This document shows, piece by piece, positions 13,239-18,792 of a stretch of 18,792 nucleotides of DNA. How positions within the stretch are numbered: position 1 is the first letter of the stretch; every line of letters begins with the position of its first letter. Source of the stretch: DASUSH01 sp050996575 (GTDB lineage Bacteria > Actinomycetota > Thermoleophilia > Solirubrobacterales > 70-9); assembly GCA_050996575.1 (NCBI GenBank), contig JBPCRS010000060.1, forward strand, positions 1 to 18,792, read 5' to 3'. Below the pieces are notes generated by a model. It searched no databases, was not told where the DNA came from, and saw only the letters and a list, made by a program, of their open reading frames with translations. Both the position numbers and the translations under genes were made by a program.

Positions 13239-14180
13239 ATGCGCCACCTCCGATCGGTGCCGGACCTGAAGCCGCCGCCCCGGTCGGGGGGCGAGGACGA
13301 CCCGGTGCCGACGACGGAGGAGCTCGAGCGCTGGGCGACCGTGCTGCGGATCGACTGCGTTCGGATGCTCGCCGTCGCCAAGTCGGGCCACCTCGACAGC
13401 TCGCTCTCGGCCGCCGACATCGTCGCCGCGCTCTATTACCGGGTCCTCCACCACGACCCGCAGCGCCCCGACTGGCCCGAGCGCGACCGTTTCGTCCTCT
13501 CCAAGGGACACGCCGCGCCGATCCTCTACGCGGCGCTCGCCGAGCACGGCTACTTCCCGCACTCGGAGCTGATGGGGCTGCGCAAGATCGGCGCGATGCT
13601 CCAAGGCCATCCCGACATGCGGACGACTCCGGGCGTCGAGGTCTCGACCGGCTCGCTCGGCCAGGGCCTCTCGATGTGCGTCGGCATCTGCCTGGCGCTT
13701 CGGCTCGATCGCCTCGACCAGACCGCTCAGGCCTTCTGCCTGCTCTCCGACGGTGACTGCCAGGAGGGTCAGACCTGGGAGGCGGCGACCGCCGCCGTCC
13801 ACTTCGGCCTGACCAATCTGACGGCGATCGTCGACTACAACCACCTGCAGACCGACGGCACGACCGAGGAGGTCATGGACACCGGCGACGTGCGCGCCAA
13901 GTTCGAGGCCTTCGGCTGGGACGCGGTCGAGATCGAGGGCCACGACATGGCGGCGATCGTCGAGGCGCTCGAGCGAAGCCGCACGCTCGAGCGGCCGGCG
14001 GCGATCATCTGCCAGACGAAGAAGGGTCGCGGCGTCTCGTTGATGGAGGGCCGCTTCGGTTTCCACGGCAAGCCGCCGTCGCAGGAGCAGGCCGAGGAGG
14101 CGCTGACCGAGCTCGAGGCGACGCTCGAGCAGCAGTCGAAGCAGCTTCAGGGCGCCGGCGCCAACGAGGAGCCATCGTGA
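13239..14180 (+). CDS. Transketolase, N-terminal (thiamine diphosphate-binding) subunit
   Basis: This is the pyrophosphate-binding half of a two-subunit transketolase, moving two-carbon units between sugar phosphates. Motifs: AKSGHLDSSLSAADIVAALY (His of the cofactor site), DRFVLSKGHAAPILYAALAE, STGSLGQGLSMCVG, and the ThDP motif LLSDGDCQEGQTWEA ... AIVDYNHLQTDG. The loop usually written SGHPGGSLS is SGHLDSSLS here, losing Pro-Gly-Gly but keeping His. The last 35 residues are a Gln/Glu-rich helix (PPSQEQAEEALTELEATLEQ) that may contact the partner. ATG 13239 gives 313 residues; ATG 13206 or TTG 13197 would add 11-14. It overlaps the next gene by 4 bp (GTGA), as expected for subunits made in equal amounts. 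Its sugar substrates are not evident. Confidence 0.9.
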   Translation: MRHLRSVPDLKPPPRSGGEDDPVPTTEELERWATVLRIDCVRMLAVAKSGHLDSSLSAADIVAALYYRVLHHDPQRPDWPERDRFVLSKGHAAPILYAALAEHGYFPHSELMGLRKIGAMLQGHPDMRTTPGVEVSTGSLGQGLSMCVGICLALRLDRLDQTAQAFCLLSDGDCQEGQTWEAATAAVHFGLTNLTAIVDYNHLQTDGTTEEVMDTGDVRAKFEAFGWDAVEIEGHDMAAIVEALERSRTLERPAAIICQTKKGRGVSLMEGRFGFHGKPPSQEQAEEALTELEATLEQQSKQLQGAGANEEPS

Positions 14181-15175
14181 CCGCCGAAGCCAAGACCGAG
14201 CCGATCGCGACCCGCGCCGCCTACGGCGACGCCCTCGTCGAGCTCGGCGAGGCCCACGACGACGTCGTCGCGCTCGACGCCGACCTCGCCGTCTCGACCC
14301 AATCGATCAAGTTCGGCAAGCGCTTCCCCGATCGCTTCTTCAACGTCGGCGCCGCCGAGGCCAACATGATGTCGATTTCCTTCGGCCTCGCCGCTTCGGG
14401 CAAGGTCCCCTACGCCTCGACCTTTGCGATCTTCGCCACCGGCCGCGCCTACGACCAGGTCCGCCTCGGCCTCGCCCACAACGAGCTCAAGGTCCGGATC
14501 GGGGCCAGCCACGGCGGTGTCTCGCTCGGCGAGGACGGCGCCTCGCACCAGATGATCGAGGACATCGCGCTGATGCGGGTGATGCCGCGGATGCAGGTGG
14601 TCGTCCCCGCCGACTACAACCAGGCCTACCGAGCGGTGCTCGACTCCTATGAGCGCGAGGGGCCTATGTACATGCGCTTCGGCCGCCCGGCGACGCCGAT
14701 CGTCTACGACGAAATCCCCGCGTCGCTCGGCAACGGCGTTGACGTAGTTCGCGCGGGCAAGGACATCACGATCGTCGCCACCGGCCACATGGTCTGGCGC
14801 GCGCTCGAGGCTGCAGAGTCGCTCGAGCGCGAGGACGGGGTCGAGGCCGAGGTCCTCAACGTCTCGATCATCAAGCCGCTGCACCCGGAGTCGGTGCTGG
14901 AGTCGCTGGGTAAGACGGGCGTCGCCGTCACCGCCGAGGAGCACCGCGTCGTCGGCGGCCTCGCCGATGCCGTCCGCGAGGTCGCCGCCGAGCAGCACCC
15001 GGTGCCGATCTTCGCCGTCGGCATGGAGGACGAGTTCGGCGTCTCCGGCACCGGCGAGGCCTGCATGGAGCACTTCGGCCTCACCGCTCGCGGCATCGCC
15101 GACCGCGTCCGCGAGGCGCTAGTGCTCAAGCCGATCGTCTCCCACCCGCCCCTGCACGGGCCGGAGTGGAACTGA
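14177..15175 (+). CDS. Transketolase, C-terminal (pyrimidine-binding) subunit
   Basis: Partner of the preceding gene. The 332-residue protein has the pyrimidine-binding domain first: AAYGDALVELGEAHDDVVAL, FFNVGAAEANMMSISFGLAA with the catalytic Glu in GAAEAN, YASTFAIFATGRAYDQVR, SHGGVSLGEDGASHQMIEDI, and YMRFGRPATP. The transketolase C-terminal domain follows: ITIVATGHMVWRALEAAESL, VLNVSIIKPLHPESVLESL, AVTAEEHRVVGGLADAV, and EFGVSGTGEACMEHFGL. GTG 14177 overlaps the upstream TGA, so translation is probably coupled. Together the subunits equal one full-length transketolase. A role in the non-oxidative pentose phosphate pathway or a sugar-specific catabolic route cannot be distinguished from this context. 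Confidence 0.92.
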   Translation: MTAEAKTEPIATRAAYGDALVELGEAHDDVVALDADLAVSTQSIKFGKRFPDRFFNVGAAEANMMSISFGLAASGKVPYASTFAIFATGRAYDQVRLGLAHNELKVRIGASHGGVSLGEDGASHQMIEDIALMRVMPRMQVVVPADYNQAYRAVLDSYEREGPMYMRFGRPATPIVYDEIPASLGNGVDVVRAGKDITIVATGHMVWRALEAAESLEREDGVEAEVLNVSIIKPLHPESVLESLGKTGVAVTAEEHRVVGGLADAVREVAAEQHPVPIFAVGMEDEFGVSGTGEACMEHFGLTARGIADRVREALVLKPIVSHPPLHGPEWN

Positions 15176-15213
15176 GCCGCGTTCAACCGGCACAGTTTCG
15201 TTTCGAATAGCCC

Positions 15214-15240
15214 GACTTAAGTCAAGTCTGTCGTGCGACA
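15214..15240. promoter_or_regulatory. Two small palindromes upstream of the coiled-coil gene
   Basis: GACTTAAGTC (15214-15223) is a perfect 10-bp palindrome. TGTCG/CGACA (15229-15240) is a second inverted repeat with a 2-nt centre. The second overlaps the likely -10, so a repressor site is plausible. Confidence 0.4.
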
Positions 15241-15242
15241 AT
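15237..15242 (+). promoter_or_regulatory. Candidate -10 box, coiled-coil gene
   Basis: GACAAT, 6 nt before ATG 15249. It differs from TANNNT at the first base. TTAAGT at 15217-15222 could be a -35 with a short 14-nt spacer. Confidence 0.35.
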
Positions 15243-15248
15243 TCGGGC

Positions 15249-15530
15249 ATGAATGCCGGTGATCGCGAGTTCATGCGCGAGCTCAACGAGAGCAATCGTG
15301 AGCTCATGCGCGAGCTGAACGTCGGTAACCGTGAATTCATGCGCGAGCTCACGCTGCGCCACGAGCGCGCAACCGACGGCGCGGTTAACACGCTTGGGCG
15401 CCTGCAGGACGAGATTCGGGCGAACACCCAGGTTCTGCTCGAGGTCCACGCCGAATCTCGCGCACAACGAGACGGAGTCTTGAAGCTGATCGACCGCATC
15501 GACGAGCTCGGGCGCGGCGGCCAGGGCTGA
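15249..15530 (+). CDS. Small coiled-coil protein with three 11-residue repeats, function unknown
   Basis: A 93-residue acidic-basic helical protein with no signal peptide or membrane segment. Residues 6-38 are three hendecads: REFMRELNESN, RELMRELNVGN and REFMRELTLRH. An 11-residue period favours a slightly right-handed coiled coil. The rest (LGRLQDEIRANTQVLLEVHA, RDGVLKLIDRIDELG) is also heptad-like. I recall short proteins with D-E-I-R-A-N-T-Q helices in related actinobacteria but know no function. It lies between the transketolase pair and ftsEX and has its own promoter region with palindromes. No RBS is visible, consistent with a leaderless mRNA. The reading frame is supported by the repeat pattern and by codon bias. 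Confidence 0.72.
   Translation: MNAGDREFMRELNESNRELMRELNVGNREFMRELTLRHERATDGAVNTLGRLQDEIRANTQVLLEVHAESRAQRDGVLKLIDRIDELGRGGQG
15264..15362 (+). repeat. Three tandem 33-bp repeats within the coiled-coil gene
   Basis: Each unit contains CATGCGCGAGCT (once with a downstream ACG, twice AAC-like) and encodes one hendecad. Units diverge at third positions and at the linker residues, so the repeat is old enough to have drifted while the helix was kept. Confidence 0.75.
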
Positions 15531-15568
15531 GTCCCGGCCGTTTATGAGCGGTCCTTAACAAAGTCGGC

Positions 15569-15574
15569 TAACCT
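15569..15574 (+). promoter_or_regulatory. Candidate -10 box for the ftsEX operon
   Basis: TAACCT, the same hexamer as before the protease and transketolase genes. Unlike those it is 135 nt from the next good start (ftsE ATG 15710), implying a transcribed leader. Confidence 0.4.
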
Positions 15575-15626
15575 CGCCGGCCGCTCAACGCCGGTGACAG
15601 TTCACATCCACGGTCGCCGTCTTGCA

Positions 15627-15692
15627 GCGGGAGCCCCCCGCAGGAAGTACTTCTGTGGGGGAGAAGGAACCGACTCGGACGCTCCCCCGGAG
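15627..15692 (+). other. Structured ftsE leader with mutually exclusive hairpins
   Basis: Four segments can pair in alternative ways. GCGGG (15627-15631) pairs with CCCGC (15637-15641). The C-run hairpin 15635-15661 has an 11-bp stem with two G-U pairs and a 5-nt loop. GGGGGAG (15657-15663) pairs perfectly with CTCCCCC (15682-15688). Neighbouring pairings exclude one another. There is no T-tract. I cannot match it to a known riboswitch class. Annotation tools may call a short reading frame from GTG 15594 across it, which I do not believe. Confidence 0.5.
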
Positions 15693-15709
15693 ACCAACCC
15701 GTACGACCC

Positions 15710-16585
15710 ATGGCTACCCATCGCACACGCAGAATCGGACGCAAGCGCGCCAACCGGCGCGAGGACGCCCGCCGCCACGCCGAGGAGCGCGCCCGCCGTG
15801 CGCCGAAGCGCAGCGGCCGGCCGCCGATCGTCGAGCTGCGTGAGGTCACCCAGGTCTACCCCGGCGGCCACGTCGGAGTCGAGCGCGTCTCGCTCGGTAT
15901 CGATCGCGGCGACTTCGTCTTCATCGTCGGCCCGACCGGGTGCGGCAAGTCAACGCTGATCAAGCTCTTGATCCGCGACCTCGAGCCCGCCTCGGGCGAG
16001 GTACTGATCGCCGGCCGCGACATCGACAAGCTCGACCGCAAGCGCGTCCCTCACATCCGCCGCCGGATCGGCACCGTCTTCCAGGACTACAAGCTTCTGC
16101 CGAACCGGACCGTCTACGACAACGTCGCCTACGCGCTCCAGGTGATCGGCGAGCCGCGCGCGCAGATCCGTCGCAAGGTTCCCGAGATCCTTCGCCTCGT
16201 CGGCCTCGCCGGCAAGATTCACAACTACCCCGACGAGCTCTCCGGCGGTGAGCAGCAGCGCGTCTCCGTCGCCCGCGCCTTCGTCAACCACCCGCCGCTT
16301 CTGCTCGCCGACGAGCCGACCGGAAACCTCGACCCGGTTACCTCGGTCGGGATCATGCAGCTGCTCTACCGGATCAACCGCACCGGCACGACCGTCGTCG
16401 TCGTCACCCACGACAACGAGATGGTCGACAAGATGCGCCGCCGCGTGATCGAGATGGCTGACGGCCGCGTCATCCGCGACGTCCCGGCCGGCGCCTACAA
16501 AGCGGACGAGTCGACGACTGAGTTTGCCGCCCGAGTCTCCCACGAGATGGGCCTCGACGTTGACGGCGACGACGAGCGCGGCTGA
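15710..16585 (+). CDS. ftsE: Cell division ATP-binding protein FtsE with basic N-terminal extension
   Basis: FtsE is the ABC ATPase of FtsEX, which activates peptidoglycan hydrolases at the division site from the cytoplasmic face. Motifs: Walker A GPTGCGKST (74-82), Q-loop Gln125 (VFQDYKLLPNRTVYDNV), signature LSGGEQQR (177-184), Walker B LLLADEPTGNLDP (197-209), and His234 in the switch (VVTHD). The ATPase proper begins near residue 40 (IVELREVTQVYP). Residues 1-38 are an Arg-rich tail (MATHRTRRIGRKRANRRED...), absent from the usual roughly 225-residue FtsE; no in-frame start lies closer to the core. A C-terminal tail of about 35 residues is also extra. The stop TGA overlaps the ftsX ATG by one base. 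Expression may depend on the structured leader. Confidence 0.95.
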   Translation: MATHRTRRIGRKRANRREDARRHAEERARRAPKRSGRPPIVELREVTQVYPGGHVGVERVSLGIDRGDFVFIVGPTGCGKSTLIKLLIRDLEPASGEVLIAGRDIDKLDRKRVPHIRRRIGTVFQDYKLLPNRTVYDNVAYALQVIGEPRAQIRRKVPEILRLVGLAGKIHNYPDELSGGEQQRVSVARAFVNHPPLLLADEPTGNLDPVTSVGIMQLLYRINRTGTTVVVVTHDNEMVDKMRRRVIEMADGRVIRDVPAGAYKADESTTEFAARVSHEMGLDVDGDDERG

Positions 16586-17487
16586 TGGGCCGCCTGATCT
16601 TCTTCATCCGCGAGGCGATGCGGGCGCTGCGCCGCTCGGCCGCCCCGAGCCTCGCCGCGATCGTGACGATCGTCGTCACCGTGCTCCTGCTCGGCGTCCT
16701 GATTCCGGTCCTCTACTCGACCGGCTCAAAGACCGACGACGTGCGCGAGCAGATCTCGCTGCGCGTCTTCCTCTACGACGATGCGACCAAGGGCGAGATC
16801 GAGAAGCTGACCGCCGATGTCAACGGCATCGACCACGTTGTCTCGACCGAGTTCGTGACCAAGACCGAGGCACTCGCGATCCTGCGCGAGCGGCTCGAGG
16901 ACAAGAACCTCGTCGACGAGCTCAACTCGAACCCGCTTCCGGCCTCGCTCAACGTCAACCTCGACGACCCCGACAATCTCGAGTCTGTTCGCGCGGTGCT
17001 CAGCCCGGCCGGCGCCAAGGGCGAGGCCGCGCCGATCAGCCCGATCGTCGAGGAGGTCAAGGACTCGCGCGAGGAGGCGAGTGAGATCCGCGCTGTCACC
17101 GGCGCCGTCAAGATCGTCCTTGCCGTGATCGCCGCCCTGCTTCTGATCGCCTCGCTGATGCTCGTCGGCAACACGATTCGCCTCTCGATTTACGCCCGCA
17201 GGCGCGAGGTCGAGGTGATGCACCTGGTCGGCGCGACCGGATGGTTCATCCGCTGGCCGTTCATCATCGAGGGCTTGATCGTCGGCTTTTTAGGTGCCGC
17301 TACGGCGGTCGCCGTACTCTTGCTCGGCAAGGTGACAATCGTCGACCCCCTCTCAGAGCGCTTCGCCCTCGTGGACAATCTCAACACGATCGACTTCGTC
17401 CCGCTCGTGGTCGTCCTGGTCGCCTGCGCGATGGCAGTCTCCGCGCTCGGTAGTGGCATAACGCTTCGCCGCTTCCTGCGCATTTGA
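16585..17487 (+). CDS. ftsX: Cell division protein FtsX (membrane subunit of FtsEX)
   Basis: A 300-residue protein with four predicted membrane segments: about 22-45 (LAAIVTIVVTVLLLGVLIPV), 173-198 (IVLAVIAALLLIASLMLVGN), 225-247 (IIEGLIVGFLGAATAVAVLL) and 268-290 (FVPLVVVLVACAMAVSALGS). Between the first two is an extracellular domain of about 125 residues with the FtsX pattern ISLRVFLYDDATKGEI ... FVTKTEALAILRERL ... NPLPASLNVNL, the part that contacts hydrolase regulators in known systems. RREVEVMHLVGATGWFIRWP is the conserved cytoplasmic coupling segment for FtsE. It starts at ATG 16585, overlapping ftsE, and its TGA overlaps the TTG of the protease gene by 4 bp. All three are likely translated as a coupled unit. 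Confidence 0.95.
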   Translation: MGRLIFFIREAMRALRRSAAPSLAAIVTIVVTVLLLGVLIPVLYSTGSKTDDVREQISLRVFLYDDATKGEIEKLTADVNGIDHVVSTEFVTKTEALAILRERLEDKNLVDELNSNPLPASLNVNLDDPDNLESVRAVLSPAGAKGEAAPISPIVEEVKDSREEASEIRAVTGAVKIVLAVIAALLLIASLMLVGNTIRLSIYARRREVEVMHLVGATGWFIRWPFIIEGLIVGFLGAATAVAVLLLGKVTIVDPLSERFALVDNLNTIDFVPLVVVLVACAMAVSALGSGITLRRFLRI

Positions 17488-18644
17488 ACCCGAGCCGCAC
17501 CTTCGTCTTCATCCTCGGTGCGCTGATCGGAATCGTCGGCGGCCTGCTGCTCGCATCGAACGACGTGATCACGGTCAACGGCGAAGAGCTCTCGCTCTCG
17601 GACGAGGCGATCGAGGTGATCGGGGGAAGCTACTTCCGCGAGCCCGACCTGCGCAAGCTCGGCGACGCCTCGGTCAACGGCATCGTCGACGAGCTCCGCA
17701 AGCGCTACGACGATCGCTTCTCGCACTACTTCGACCCCGAGACGCTCGAGGACTTCAATGCTCAGACGAGCGGCCAGTTCACCGGAGTCGGCCTCGCCGT
17801 GGTCGAGGTCAAGCAGGGGCTGCGAGTCGCCGCCGTCTATCCCGACACCCCCGCCAAGCAGGCCGGGATCAAGCCCGGTGACGTGATCAGCGCCGTCGAC
17901 GGTGAGCCGCTCGCCGACCTCTCGGCCGAGGCCGCCGCAGCGCAGATCAAGGGTGAGCCGGGAACGAAGGTGACGCTCGAGGTCAGTACCGGCAAGGAGA
18001 TGCCGCGGCCGGTCGAGGTCGAGCGCGCGGCGGTCCGCATCCCGGCCGTCCGCGGGGAGATCAAGCGCGTCGGCGCCGATAAGCGGGCGATCGCCTACGT
18101 CCAGCTCGCCACCTTCAGCGAGGGTGCCCATGCCGAGCTTCGCGAAGAGATCGAGCGGCTCTATCGCCGCGGCGCGGAGGGCCTTGTGCTCGACCTGCGC
18201 GGTAACGGCGGCGGCCTGCTCAACGAGGGCGTGCTCACCTCGAGCGTCTTCGTCGAGGATGGCCTGATCGTCGCGACCGAGGGTCGCACGCAGCGGCGCC
18301 GAGAGTACGACGCGGTCGGTGACGCAATCGAGCCTCGGCCGGCGGCGGTGCTGGTCAACGGAGACACGGCATCGGCCTCGGAGATTCTGACCGCCGCGCT
18401 CGCCGACTACGACCTCGCCGAGATCGTCGGCACGACCACCTTCGGCAAGGGCACGGTGCAGGAGGTGATCGAGCTCGAGAACGGCGGCGCGCTCGACCTC
18501 ACCGTCGGCGAGTACCTGACCTCGGAGGACGTCTCGCTCGCCGGCAGCGGGATCAAGCCCGACGTCAAGATCGAGGACGAGCCGAAGACGGCGCCGGACG
18601 AAGCGCTCGACGAGGCACTCGCCATAGTCAACGGCGAGCTCTGA
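17484..18644 (+). CDS. S41 family C-terminal processing peptidase (CtpA-like) with PDZ domain
   Basis: A 386-residue membrane-anchored serine protease. Residues 7-25 (FVFILGALIGIVGGLLLAS) form an N-terminal anchor. DRFSHYFDPETLEDF is the conserved lead-in. The PDZ domain spans about 95-175 (GVGLAVVEVKQGLRVAAVYP, KQAGIKPGDVISAVDG). The catalytic core has LVLDLRGNGGGLLNEG (about 234-249), nucleophile Ser297 in GDTASASEIL and general-base Lys322 in TFGKGTVQ, the Ser-Lys dyad of S41. It probably trims the C-termini of exported or cell-wall proteins. TTG 17484 is chosen because it gives the 4-bp overlap with ftsX and an immediate anchor. ftsEX-ctp is a common order in Gram-positives, usually followed by smpB; that gene is not visible here. 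Confidence 0.95.
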   Translation: MNPSRTFVFILGALIGIVGGLLLASNDVITVNGEELSLSDEAIEVIGGSYFREPDLRKLGDASVNGIVDELRKRYDDRFSHYFDPETLEDFNAQTSGQFTGVGLAVVEVKQGLRVAAVYPDTPAKQAGIKPGDVISAVDGEPLADLSAEAAAAQIKGEPGTKVTLEVSTGKEMPRPVEVERAAVRIPAVRGEIKRVGADKRAIAYVQLATFSEGAHAELREEIERLYRRGAEGLVLDLRGNGGGLLNEGVLTSSVFVEDGLIVATEGRTQRRREYDAVGDAIEPRPAAVLVNGDTASASEILTAALADYDLAEIVGTTTFGKGTVQEVIELENGGALDLTVGEYLTSEDVSLAGSGIKPDVKIEDEPKTAPDEALDEALAIVNGEL

Positions 18645-18653
18645 ACCCCCTCC

Positions 18654-18659
18654 TAGGCT
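18654..18659 (+). promoter_or_regulatory. Candidate -10 box before the last structured region
   Basis: TAGGCT with 6 nt to ATG 18666. It could drive a leaderless gene whose start region is now followed by, or replaced by, the intron-like RNA. Confidence 0.3.
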
Positions 18660-18665
18660 GACTCC

Positions 18666-18792
18666 ATGTTGCGCCATGAAAGCTGGTCCAGGCCAGCGGG
18701 TGAGAGTCCCGTCCGGGTAAGCGTCGGAGCGCCCGGTAGCAGGCCCCAGCTCGTCGGCGAGAGCCGGCGGGCCAAGCGGGGCATCACAAGCC
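18666..18792 (+). ncRNA. Structured RNA resembling the 5' domain of a group II intron, partial
   Basis: Stems visible in order: GCTGG/CCAGC around TCCAGG; CGGG/CCCG around TGAGAGT; CCGGG/CCCGG about 14 nt apart; and GGCCC/GGGCC enclosing CTCG/CGAG. The run GGTGAGAGTCCC and the GTCCAGGCC and CCCGGTAGC stretches resemble domain I of bacterial group II introns as I remember them. A 5' boundary near GTTGCGCC (18668) would be a variant of GUGYG. The window ends before any reverse transcriptase or domain V could appear. The same bases are open as a reading frame from ATG 18666 (MLRHESWSRPAGESPV), but its content is unlike neighbouring proteins. Class assignment is an inference from memory; the folding potential is seen. 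Confidence 0.45.

Noticed and set aside
15264..15362. CRISPR-like direct repeats
   Set aside because: The three 33-bp repeats are contiguous without spacers and encode a hendecad coiled coil. No cas genes are present.
15594..15959. Open frame from GTG 15594 running through the ftsE leader into ftsE
   Set aside because: It overlaps ftsE out of frame, covers the hairpin-rich leader and shows no protein-like pattern. It is more likely non-coding.
17190..18677. Long minus-strand open frame opposite the ftsX end and S41 protease
   Set aside because: Shadow of confident genes; composition is biased and no domain is recognisable.
18666..18792. tmRNA or cobalamin riboswitch at the window end
   Set aside because: There is no GGGG-TGTAACGGTTTCGAC-like tmRNA start, and the GGTGAGAGTCCC string lacks the B12-box GCCACTG context. 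The group II intron comparison fits better.
18666..18792. Start of a protein gene MLRHESWSRPAGESPV...
   Set aside because: The frame is open to the window end, but the DNA is dominated by nested hairpins and the product resembles nothing I know. I keep it only as an alternative to the RNA call.

Overview
The window is high-GC bacterial chromosome. The best-fitting host is an actinobacterium-type lineage, probably class Thermoleophilia (Solirubrobacterales-like). The reasons are the GC-rich codon use, TANNNT -10 boxes placed for leaderless mRNAs, and a secreted-protein C-terminal module (PPETTI...F-x-CSLDG...HTF...) that I associate with that group. The taxonomic call is inference; no rRNA is present.

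Layout. (1) 1-1040: the 3' end of secA, split by an in-frame TAG at 666-668. (2) 1050-3687: a minus-strand cell-wall amidase and a plus-strand DUF5995-like gene that once faced away from each other across about 160 bp. A complete IS256-family element (2246-3627) with imperfect 26-bp inverted repeats and an 8-bp target duplication now sits between them; its transposase carries a frameshift. (3) 3688-7081: the DUF5995-like secreted protein, a trypsin-like secreted protease, and prfB (release factor 2) with its +1 programmed frameshift at 6055-6061. (4) 7080-7690: relics, namely the tail of an Ig-like secreted-protein module fused to the end of prfB and a truncated VapC PIN toxin. (5) 7691-13139: an HSL-type esterase divergent from a FIST-domain protein, then nadC, a SnoaL-like protein, a convergent Fpg/Nei glycosylase, and nadA. 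nadB is absent. (6) 13239-15175: a two-subunit transketolase. (7) 15249-15530: a small coiled-coil protein with 11-residue repeats. (8) 15575-18644: a structured leader, then ftsE-ftsX-S41 protease in one overlapping operon. (9) 18666-18792: a structured RNA resembling the 5' domain of a group II intron, cut by the window end.

Function. secA, prfB, ftsE, ftsX and ctp form a familiar housekeeping order in actinobacteria. Here it is spread apart by NAD synthesis, carbon metabolism and secreted-enzyme genes plus mobile and decayed DNA. FtsEX controls peptidoglycan hydrolysis at division, and the amidase and S41 protease also act outside the membrane. NadA and NadC are two steps of de novo NAD synthesis.

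Main points for a second look: the amber codon inside essential secA; the shared leaderless promoter grammar, which also decides several start codons; alternative hairpins before ftsE; the intron-like end; the hendecad protein with its operator-like palindromes; and the Ig-module fossil at the prfB stop. I see no CRISPR array, tRNA, rRNA or clear new defence system. All calls come from reading the sequence; no database search was run.
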